Part shown: positions 6,477 through 13,363 of the stretch, piece after piece | Numbering within the stretch: the stretch's first letter is position 1 | Layout of the letters: the number at the start of each line of letters is the position of its first letter | IMG/VR virus record: IMGVR_UViG_3300028388_005074 | Span: 1 to 52,507 of that record | DNA from: a virus | Strand: one strand, 5' to 3' | DNA: 52,507 bases | Notes under the pieces: generated by a model | What the model saw: the letters and a program-made list of their open reading frames with translations, nothing else | Databases searched by the model: none | What the model was told of the DNA's origin: nothing | Translations under genes and position numbers: made by a program

Positions 6477-7062
6477 TAATTATTCTCCTTGAGTCTGCAT
6501 AGACCCTTGCTTTGCTGGCCTTTTGGAAGTCGGCGGTTGGTAGGAAAACAGCAATTTCATACTCCGGTGCTGGGATCTTCGCAAATCGACTACGAACGTG
6601 CTCGGTCAAATAGTGCTTGATACAAGGCTTGAAATGTTTGTACCGGGCTGCTCGCTGCAGTAGGTTGTAAGTAATTGCAAACTTTGTGCTGTCGTCGTAT
6701 CTCTTGTTGTTTGTCACCTCCAGAAGCGCGTCTAGAAACTTGGCTCGCAGTATTGGCGGGAGGTAGTGCAGGTTGAGCCCGAGGAACCCGTTCTTCGCCG
6801 GTCCTAGCACGACTACGAGTGGGAAACTATCGTAGTATGGGAGCGTTTTTTTATGCTTTGGATCATAGAAAAAATGATACATGTGTCCTAGCACCTGATT
6901 ATCGTTAAGCTCTACTGGTTCTTCTAACATTAGCGCTCGACGATCGACACGTCGTAGTTGTTGCGCACGTTTACGAAACCAATCACGAGACTGCTTCGTC
7001 CGCGGCGTGATTCCTGCTCTAAAAGCTTCATATTCGAGGGTTTGAAATAAATTACTAGCCAT
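6466..7062 (-). CDS. Conserved T4-superfamily protein of unknown function
   Basis: A 198-residue protein with HMYHFFYDPKHKKTLPYYD, FPLVVVLGPAKNGFLGLNLH and YLPPILRAKFLDALLE. This pattern (a small beta-rich core followed by helices, with the end of the protein containing APEYEIAVFLPTADFQKAS) is shared by a widespread protein in marine T4-like phages whose role is not established. Its position between gp4 and gp54 suggests a virion or assembly role. No ribosome site is visible. An AATAAATA box (7075-7068, minus strand) sits only six bases before the ATG, so a late transcript from it could start at the ATG itself. Protein existence is near certain; function is not. Confidence 0.75.
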   Translation of the reverse strand: MASNLFQTLEYEAFRAGITPRTKQSRDWFRKRAQQLRRVDRRALMLEEPVELNDNQVLGHMYHFFYDPKHKKTLPYYDSFPLVVVLGPAKNGFLGLNLHYLPPILRAKFLDALLEVTNNKRYDDSTKFAITYNLLQRAARYKHFKPCIKHYLTEHVRSRFAKIPAPEYEIAVFLPTADFQKASKARVYADSRRIINGS

Positions 7063-7078
7063 ATCTATATTTATTGCG

Positions 7079-7106
7079 TTGACAAACTGAAAAATCTTTG
7101 TATAAT
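7079..7106 (+). promoter_or_regulatory. Consensus sigma70 promoter, plus strand, antisense to gene 4
   Basis: TTGACA (7079-7084), 16-base spacer, TATAAT (7101-7106): both boxes are perfect consensus. It points rightward in the gap between two minus-strand genes, so its transcript would run antisense through gene 4 and then in the sense direction into the gp48 operon. AAGGAG follows at 7108-7113. Confidence 0.75.
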
Positions 7107-7122
7107 AAAGGAGCGGTCCGTT

Positions 7123-7263
7123 GTGGTGGGCTGCAATACTATTGTTTTGGCCGAGCCTTTAGTGGTTTTAGCTTTGGTAGTGCTTTTGCTGTTTTTGGCA
7201 GGATACCGAGTTGCTGTAAGTGCTTTTCGGTCCAGATTTGAAATATCCATCCCTTCTTCTTAG
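7123..7263 (+). CDS. Candidate small membrane protein antisense to gene 4 (doubtful)
   Basis: A 46-residue frame starting at GTG 7123, nine bases after AAGGAG and directly downstream of the consensus promoter at 7079-7106. The product would have one hydrophobic stretch (EPLVVLALVVLLLFLAGYR) followed by a basic tail. Against it: the strand opposite a Lys/Pro-rich coding segment, as here at the gene 4 3' end, naturally reads as Leu/Phe/Val-rich, so the membrane helix may be an accident. The promoter plus ribosome site make it worth listing. Alternatively the transcript is an untranslated antisense RNA. Confidence 0.25.
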   Translation: MVGCNTIVLAEPLVVLALVVLLLFLAGYRVAVSAFRSRFEISIPSS

Positions 7264-7630
7264 CGTATTTATCTGCAGCTTTCCACTTATTTTGGTTCTT
7301 GATGTAAGTAAGAGATTCAGCAATATACCGCTTAGATTTGTTTGGGTTAGTCGGAGGGATTGTTTCTTTTTCTGGTTTTACTTCTATCATATATGTTTTG
7401 CCAGATCGATCTGTGAATACAAGATCAACAAAATATCTGTGGTATTTTTTATCTACTTCATACAGATATGGGACAATCGTTTCCTCACTTGACCACGACG
7501 TTACTGATGGGTTGTTGTCCAGCCACACAAAACAATGCCGTTCCCATAACGACCTGTATATTACGTTGTCGGGATTGCCCCTATACTTCGATCGATTTTT
7601 TACTTTATACTTGCCACTGTAAGTAGGCAC
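7139..7630 (-). CDS. 4: Head completion nuclease gp4
   Basis: A 163-residue protein of the T4 gp4 (head completion, also called gp50/gp4) family, which is needed to stabilise DNA-filled heads before tail joining. It has a PD-(D/E)xK nuclease core: E30 in YRSLWERH, D69 in HRYFVDLVF and E83-V-K85 in TYMIEVKPEKE, in the right order and spacing for a TnsA-like fold. The start is GTG at 7630-7628 with a GGGGGA-type ribosome site just upstream. The C-terminus is rich in Lys and Pro (KALPKLKPLKARPKQ). It is divergent from the gp48 operon across a 55-base promoter gap. Confidence 0.9.
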   Translation of the reverse strand: MPTYSGKYKVKNRSKYRGNPDNVIYRSLWERHCFVWLDNNPSVTSWSSEETIVPYLYEVDKKYHRYFVDLVFTDRSGKTYMIEVKPEKETIPPTNPNKSKRYIAESLTYIKNQNKWKAADKYAKKKGWIFQIWTEKHLQQLGILPKTAKALPKLKPLKARPKQ

Positions 7631-7640
7631 GGATCCCCCG

Positions 7641-7648
7641 TATAAATA
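7641..7648 (+). promoter_or_regulatory. T4-type late promoter before gene 48
   Basis: TATAAATA, the T4 late -10 sequence recognised by gp55-RNA polymerase with gp33 and the clamp, 38 bases before the gene 48 ATG, in the divergent gap between genes 4 and 48. Confidence 0.75.
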
Positions 7649-7685
7649 TTATCAAGTTAACAGTAATATTTAGCGGATTGTCTTT

Positions 7686-8627
7686 ATGAAGATACAACAA
7701 GGAACCGAACAAGGTCCTCGACTTAGATTTCCACTAACATCAGAGTATCCCGGTGTAATAGAATTCCGTCGTGTTAAAGTAATTCCACCAGAACTTGCGT
7801 GGGAAACAGTCGTTGACGTTGCGTCGACAATTGCAACCACGGTTGCTGATGAAGATGATAACTCACAAACAATTGACGGCGAATCGTACACAGTCAGTCA
7901 GAAAAAAACGGGGTATTTTTATAACCCATCAGCCAATGTCAGATTATATTTGCCTCAGGCCTTACAACTTGCTGATAACATTGGGTATGACAATACTGTT
8001 GAACTTGGCATAGTTGGTGGAATGGCGAACAGAGTGTTATCAGAAACGGGCAACTTAAGCAGCACTGCAAAGGCAATAGTTACATCTGCACAGCAAGGAC
8101 TGTCTTCTGTTACAGATCTAATCGGCAAGATTAGTTCTCCAGACGCCGCCCGAGTTGCGCTCGCGCGCGCGCCGCTGCCTCAGCCGATTGGTAACGCAGC
8201 AATTAATGCAGCACGTATTGCGTTGAATCCAAACCGCAAGACATTATTTAGAGATGTCCGCCCTAGAGAATTTTCATTTCAATATAAGTTGATTGCAAGT
8301 TCCCCAGCTGAAGCAAGAGCAATAAGTGGAATTGTTAATTTCTTTAGAACTGAAATGTATCCTGTCCCAACCCAAGCTCTCGAGAATCAACCCGAACAAC
8401 TCAAACTTGCTTACGATTATCCAAATATGTTTGACATTCGAATGTCTTATAATGGCAAACAAGTAGGATATAAAATGTTACCATGCTATCTCGTTTCGTT
8501 TAATGCAACATATAACCCCTCAAACATGGGGTATCATGTCGATGGCCATCCATCCGAAATGGATGTTACAATGACGTTCTTTGAAGAGCGGCCGATTGAT
8601 AGATCTGACGTTGAAAGAGGTTATTAA
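7686..8627 (+). CDS. 48: Baseplate tail tube cap protein gp48
   Basis: A 313-residue protein (T4 gp48: 364). gp48 sits on top of the hub and carries gp54 and the tail tube. Signatures are LRFPLTSEYPGVIEFRRV near the start, the long loop with NPNRKTLFRDVRPREFSFQY, EARAISGIVNFFRTEMYP, and the C-terminal strand YHVDGHPSEMDVTMTFFEE. The latter segments are highly conserved among T4-like gp48 proteins. It is the first gene of the operon after the late promoter and overlaps gene 53 by one base (TAATG). Confidence 0.88.
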   Translation: MKIQQGTEQGPRLRFPLTSEYPGVIEFRRVKVIPPELAWETVVDVASTIATTVADEDDNSQTIDGESYTVSQKKTGYFYNPSANVRLYLPQALQLADNIGYDNTVELGIVGGMANRVLSETGNLSSTAKAIVTSAQQGLSSVTDLIGKISSPDAARVALARAPLPQPIGNAAINAARIALNPNRKTLFRDVRPREFSFQYKLIASSPAEARAISGIVNFFRTEMYPVPTQALENQPEQLKLAYDYPNMFDIRMSYNGKQVGYKMLPCYLVSFNATYNPSNMGYHVDGHPSEMDVTMTFFEERPIDRSDVERGY

Positions 8628-9355
8628 TGAGTTACTTTAAGTATTTTCCTCGCGTATCCGATTATCAATTTGGTAATGAAAAAAGCAAAACAGCTTTTCA
8701 AAACTTATCAGTGTATGTTGATATCATTGACCAAATAAAAGATAATATTAGTTTTTACAGAAAGTACACTATTATAGATGGTGAAAGACCAGACCACGTT
8801 TCAACAAAATTGTACGGCGACCCCAAATATTATTGGACTTTCTTTTTGCTAAATGATCATCTTCGAGAATCAGGATGGCCGCTTCCAAATAGATTGCTTA
8901 CAGAGGAAATAGCCCGGCGATATCCAAACACGACTATTACTACTAGAGAACTATTTGCAGATAAATTTAAAGTGGGGCAGACAATTAGTGGAGTGACGTC
9001 AGGAGCGACTGGAACTATAATCCGCCGCCGGCTTGATTTTGGTCAGATTATCGTAACCGCGGTTCCTGACAGCTTTGTTGATAGCGAAATTATTCAGAGT
9101 GAAGTTGGAACAACTGTTGAAACGTTGTCGACATTTTCAGCTGAGCGTGAATACAATTCTATAGACCACTGGGAAGATGTCGATGGCAATTGGATAGATG
9201 TTGATCCAACAATAGGGACATCATCAATATATACACCAATTACAAAATATGATAAGTTGGTCGAATCAAATGAAAATCTTAGAGAGATAAAAGTATTAAA
9301 ACCAACGGCTCTGAGTACAATATACTCAACTTTTATTCAATCGCTAGGAACGTAG
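8627..9355 (+). CDS. 53: Baseplate wedge protein gp53 with inserted domain
   Basis: A 242-residue protein (T4 gp53: 196). gp53 joins wedges to each other and to the hub. The N-terminal half has FLKxx-like YFKYFP start, RKYTIIDGERPDHVSTKLYG and PKYYWTFFLLNDHLRESGWPL, the LysM-like 'dG.rPe.ls..lYg...ywwv.ll.N' core of the family. The end, NLREIKVLKPTALSTIYSTF, matches the T4 C-terminus. Between them, residues about 108-170 are an extra beta-rich module (KFKVGQTISGVTSGATGTII), absent from T4 but common in marine T4-likes. Confidence 0.88.
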   Translation: MSYFKYFPRVSDYQFGNEKSKTAFQNLSVYVDIIDQIKDNISFYRKYTIIDGERPDHVSTKLYGDPKYYWTFFLLNDHLRESGWPLPNRLLTEEIARRYPNTTITTRELFADKFKVGQTISGVTSGATGTIIRRRLDFGQIIVTAVPDSFVDSEIIQSEVGTTVETLSTFSAEREYNSIDHWEDVDGNWIDVDPTIGTSSIYTPITKYDKLVESNENLREIKVLKPTALSTIYSTFIQSLGT

Positions 9356-9356
9356 T

Positions 9357-10859
9357 ATGGATCAAAAACGCAGCGCCGCTTCTGCATATGATTTTGTACT
9401 AGAAGTTGCCGACCTTGAAACACCCAAAATTCCAAATAGAGTGTTTGATATTCGTAATATTATTATGGATATAGACATTTACGAATCTATTGACAATCCA
9501 TTTTTAACAGCTGTGGTTGGTATTAATGACGATAATGCAATATATTCTAAAATTAATTTCTCAGGCGTCGAGAAATTAACACTTGGAGTGCGTTTGCCTG
9601 AAGATCAATATAGAACAATCAAAAAGGTGTTCTATATTGATAAAGTTATAAAAAATATTCGAGCAAACGATCAACAATCGTATATTATGCTTCATTTAAT
9701 TGAGGATATCGGATATCTATCTGACTTTATAAACGTTAATAAAACGTTTAAGGGCAAAGGGAAGCAAATAATAGTTGATATTTTTAAAAATTATTTTGAT
9801 AGAGATATTGTAACTGATACGACATTGATAGGCCAAGACGCGCAACAACAAATGAAAATAATTGCGCCGAACATAACGCCATTGCAACTAGCGGACTGGG
9901 TTAAAGATAGAATTACAGGTCAGTACGGTGAACCGTATTATTTGTATTCAACCTTTCCATCTCAAAGCATTTATTTGCAGCCATTTAATGAAATGGTTGA
10001 TAAAAATCCAAAAATAACTCAGCCGTTTCGTTATTCGCAAGCGTTTACTAACACTAATGAAATGTCTATAAACGACCAGTTGTTTATTATAGACACACAT
10101 CATGATAATAATACATCTGATTTTATATCATTAAATAAAGAAGGATTTGTAAACACTAAATTTCTTTTTCATGATGTTAACCACAACTACACGTTTGGAC
10201 CGGGAAATGTTGATAAGACAGAGAATAATGGTTTTGTCTCGTCAGATGGGCTGGGAAAACGATGGACAGCATACGGACTTTTTGCAAACAGACAATTAAA
10301 TACTCCAGCTGGCCCAAAATCAACTGGAACAATGTTTCAAACACTACAAAACAACTATCCATCAGAAGCTACGCTTCCTTGGCGACTGCCTGACTTAAGT
10401 AAAAGCGAACAGACCGATGTTGGAGAAGAAGAGCTAGTGCATAATCGACCCGAAAGTCGCATTGTTACTCAATCATATGCTTCTTACGTGTATGACACGT
10501 GTGTCTCTACAGAGGGTTGTTATGCATATACCGAAGGTCGAAACGATCGCGATCATATGCTCAAAATTGACAGCAAAGCATTTCGTTCGTGGCTGACTAA
10601 TGAATCACTAACTTTTTCTGTTGCAGGTAGACTGTTCATTTCCGCCGACCAAAAAGTGCAAACGACAGTCGGAGCGAAAGCAAATTTACAGTTTACTACT
10701 AGTATTGGTGATAAATTATACGAAGACGCAAAAAGATCTGGTGAATACCTTTTATATGCAGCGAGACACTCCATGACTCGTGATGGAGGATATCGAGTTT
10801 ATTTTACAGCAGTTAAGTTAAACTATTCTGGCATTGGGACAAAAGAAGCTTTAAATTAA
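9357..10859 (+). CDS. 27: Baseplate central hub protein gp27-like
   Basis: A 500-residue protein (T4 gp27: 391). gp27 trimers form the hub ring under the tube and bind gp5. Visible signatures are an N-terminal FDIRNIIMDIDIYESIDNPF, typical of gp27/gpD-like hub domains, a middle NITPLQLADWVKDRI, and the C-terminal EYLLYAARHSMTRDGGYRVYF beta strand that closes the second barrel. Being directly followed by the gp5-like gene fits the gp27-gp5 complex. About 100 residues are extra compared with T4, mostly around 280-380 (linker-like, rich in Asn and Thr). Confidence 0.85.
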   Translation: MDQKRSAASAYDFVLEVADLETPKIPNRVFDIRNIIMDIDIYESIDNPFLTAVVGINDDNAIYSKINFSGVEKLTLGVRLPEDQYRTIKKVFYIDKVIKNIRANDQQSYIMLHLIEDIGYLSDFINVNKTFKGKGKQIIVDIFKNYFDRDIVTDTTLIGQDAQQQMKIIAPNITPLQLADWVKDRITGQYGEPYYLYSTFPSQSIYLQPFNEMVDKNPKITQPFRYSQAFTNTNEMSINDQLFIIDTHHDNNTSDFISLNKEGFVNTKFLFHDVNHNYTFGPGNVDKTENNGFVSSDGLGKRWTAYGLFANRQLNTPAGPKSTGTMFQTLQNNYPSEATLPWRLPDLSKSEQTDVGEEELVHNRPESRIVTQSYASYVYDTCVSTEGCYAYTEGRNDRDHMLKIDSKAFRSWLTNESLTFSVAGRLFISADQKVQTTVGAKANLQFTTSIGDKLYEDAKRSGEYLLYAARHSMTRDGGYRVYFTAVKLNYSGIGTKEALN

Positions 10860-10871
10860 TATGAGGAATTG

Positions 10872-11870
10872 ATGTCAAAAACTATTACGACAGATTTTTA
10901 TGGCGACATTACCAGATGGTTTATTGCTGAAGTTGTTGACAACGCAAACGACCCATTTAAACCGCCGCTAGGCCGTGTACGGATCCGCATTATTGGGCTT
11001 CACAACGCTGCCGTTGACGCCGGCGATTTGCCGTGGGCATCCGTTATGCTTCCGACAACCGAGGGTGGTGTTATGTCTGGGTTCCCGCCAAACCTCGAAA
11101 ACGGCGCGCAGGTATTTGGCATTTTTTTGGATGGTATTAACTCTCAAATGCCGTTGGTATTAGGATCAATTCCTCATAAAGTTGTTGATGGTTTTATAGA
11201 AGCGCAGACAACAGGGCAGGGCTATTCCGGAAACAATTCTCAACAGAGTACAAGAACCGGCGCGCAATTTTCAACCAACCCGGGTGATTATGGCGGGGCA
11301 TTGGAACCGATTCCTACCTCATCTGCAGCTGCAGAACAATGCTATAATTATTTTACGAGTTTAGGCCCAGAATGGACAGATGCTGTCGCTAAAGGAATTA
11401 TTGGCAATATAATTGTAGAATCAGGTAATTTTGATGAACGCATAGTTAGCTTGTCAAGTGGCGGTGACCTTGACGGTAATAGCTATGGAATTTGTCAGTG
11501 GAGAGCCAGCCGAGTGACTGGGCCGGACGGATTATTATCTTTTGCAAAAAGAAATGGAATACAACCTGGCAATTTAAGCACCCAGCTGCAGTTTATTAAG
11601 TACGAGCTCGATACCTTTGCTTATCTTGGAAAGGCAGGGCTATTTAAGTGCACAACACCAGCACAAGCAGCTGTTCAATTTATGAGAAAATTTGAGATCC
11701 CAGCTGAGCTACCGGATAGTAAAGGAGGAGGCACGAGCCGTTTTCCCGAGCCGCCATATTCAGCCAGCAGCGTATATCCTAGAAAAAAATACGGTGAAGA
11801 AGAAAGAATTGCTTACGCTGAAGGATTGCCTTACAGCGGAACATATTACAACTTGAGTGACCAATCATGA
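10872..11870 (+). CDS. 5: gp5-like hub: OB domain fused to tail lysozyme (Phage_lysozyme2 type)
   Basis: A 332-residue protein starting at ATG 10872. I prefer this to TTG 10869, which is too close to the GAGGA site. Residues about 5-115 are the gp5/VgrG OB domain (GRVRIRIIGLHN, DLPWASVMLP, FGIFLDGINSQMPLVLGSIP). After a linker, residues about 150-330 resemble the Phage_lysozyme2 tail-lysin family: GIIGNIIVESGNFDE with likely catalytic E183, SYGICQWRASR, and STQLQFIKYELD. T4 gp5 instead carries a GH24-type lysozyme and a C-terminal beta-helix. Here the helix is encoded separately at 13360. It would cut peptidoglycan during tail penetration. Confidence 0.85.
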   Translation: MSKTITTDFYGDITRWFIAEVVDNANDPFKPPLGRVRIRIIGLHNAAVDAGDLPWASVMLPTTEGGVMSGFPPNLENGAQVFGIFLDGINSQMPLVLGSIPHKVVDGFIEAQTTGQGYSGNNSQQSTRTGAQFSTNPGDYGGALEPIPTSSAAAEQCYNYFTSLGPEWTDAVAKGIIGNIIVESGNFDERIVSLSSGGDLDGNSYGICQWRASRVTGPDGLLSFAKRNGIQPGNLSTQLQFIKYELDTFAYLGKAGLFKCTTPAQAAVQFMRKFEIPAELPDSKGGGTSRFPEPPYSASSVYPRKKYGEEERIAYAEGLPYSGTYYNLSDQS

Positions 11871-13363
11871 CCGACTTAAGAAACATTAACGCAGAACTTC
11901 AAAACATTGCAGATAGATTTGATTTTAACGCAGTTGCTGAAAAAACATTTGAAGCTCAGCAAAAATTAACAGCGGCGGTATCAACAAATTTGGGGAAAAA
12001 CGTCAACGAAGTTATTAATGGCTTTCAGTCGTTGACACAAGAAATTGACGACACTATTGAAGACGCTCCTGCTGTGATTAACAGGGGAATCGCTATGCTG
12101 GTGGACGACCCCGGTGGTATCGATATTCGCAGTAAATTAACGTCGGCGGCGGGCGATTTGCAGAAGCTAACTGAGACAGCTGTTGGCGGTGGAATGCTAA
12201 AACTTGCGATATCTGCTGCTACACCTGAAGCATTATCAAAAACACTAAATGCGGTTTCGGCAGCTCCACTAAACAAAATTACCGACGCCGTCAAACAAAC
12301 AATGCCAGCAATTCCTAATGTTACAGATAAAATAGGCACCGTATTAAACGAAATTGAACGCGGACTATCTATTACAGAAGACTTAACAAAACAACTTAAT
12401 TCTTTTCAAACCCAACTTTCTGGAGCTTTAAATGAAGGGCTACAAGGAGTTGTTAATAATGTAGTTGAGAAAGTGACTGGCGACTATTTAGAAACAATTA
12501 CCGGAATTACTGCCGGCCAGCTGTTGCCTGACGCTCTTGAAACTCAAGTAAAGGCTTTTGTTCAAAACAAACAACTTTCCGAGGCTGCAACAATTCTTCA
12601 ATCGTTTTCTAATCTATCCACAACAGCAATTACCACAACGTTAGGCGCGATCCCAACGTCGTTATCTCAATTGCTGTCAGCTAATTTGCCACTATTAACT
12701 CAACCAATTAAAACAATTACTACCAACCAACCAACCAATCCAATTGTTGCTAATGAAACATACGTAGGATCTGAGCTAGAAGTTCAAGCTATATTATCGG
12801 CGGCCCAGCGAGATATAACAACCGTGGTCGTTGGATCTACAAAAACGCATGTCGATCAAGACGTAAAGGCAAATGATGCTCCTCAATGGCATTTTTTGAT
12901 TACTCGAAGTGGTGATTTGCAGCCTGTTGTTCCAATAGACCAACTTGGTAGCTATACTGCCAATTGGAACACAAACACTGTTGGAATAGCATTTGCTGGA
13001 GGAACTGGCGTAACTGCTAAAGAAGCCGCCGGCACTGATGTAGAATCTTTAGTAACATCAAGAGACTATACGAGAAAACAATGGAATACATTTGACATTT
13101 TTATGAAAACATTCTTTGCAGTATATCCATATGGGCAAGTTGTTGGCGTAAAAGATGTAGACGAAACAACCGGGTCTCCGGCATTTGATGTTCGCCAATA
13201 TGTAAAGGCGCGTTTTGGCAAAACAACAATTGTTGATGTTAATAACTCACCACCATCAATTGAACAATTGAGGTCTCTGATGGAAATTGTTGCAGCTGGA
13301 TTCTCCGCTATTCCTGATATTGAAGATGAACCTGTTGAAATACGAAGGGCAATCCCACAATGA
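11867..13363 (+). CDS. Hub-associated protein with degenerate N-acetylmuramoyl-L-alanine amidase fold
   Basis: A 498-residue protein that overlaps its neighbours by ATGA on both sides. Residues 1-300 are mostly helical (ELQNIADRFDFNAVAEKTFE, VNEVINGFQSLTQEIDDTIED). Residues about 310-460 follow the T7-lysozyme/Amidase_2 pattern: ITTVVVGST, APQWHFLITRSGDLQPVVP, WNTNTVGIAFAGG and VVGVKDVDETTGSPAFDV. The zinc ligands appear lost: the 'VH(C/H)' His is replaced by V322/G323, the 'GHxD' His by V428, and the '(C/D)PgFDv' Cys/Asp by S437. I infer a structural or glycan-binding role rather than catalysis. The fold call is by motif only. Confidence 0.65.
   Translation: MTDLRNINAELQNIADRFDFNAVAEKTFEAQQKLTAAVSTNLGKNVNEVINGFQSLTQEIDDTIEDAPAVINRGIAMLVDDPGGIDIRSKLTSAAGDLQKLTETAVGGGMLKLAISAATPEALSKTLNAVSAAPLNKITDAVKQTMPAIPNVTDKIGTVLNEIERGLSITEDLTKQLNSFQTQLSGALNEGLQGVVNNVVEKVTGDYLETITGITAGQLLPDALETQVKAFVQNKQLSEAATILQSFSNLSTTAITTTLGAIPTSLSQLLSANLPLLTQPIKTITTNQPTNPIVANETYVGSELEVQAILSAAQRDITTVVVGSTKTHVDQDVKANDAPQWHFLITRSGDLQPVVPIDQLGSYTANWNTNTVGIAFAGGTGVTAKEAAGTDVESLVTSRDYTRKQWNTFDIFMKTFFAVYPYGQVVGVKDVDETTGSPAFDVRQYVKARFGKTTIVDVNNSPPSIEQLRSLMEIVAAGFSAIPDIEDEPVEIRRAIPQ

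Noticed and set aside
7123-7263. Treating the antisense membrane micro-protein as a firm gene
   Set aside because: The strand opposite Lys/Pro-rich coding sequence is expected to look hydrophobic. Only the promoter and ribosome site support it, so it is kept as a low-confidence candidate.
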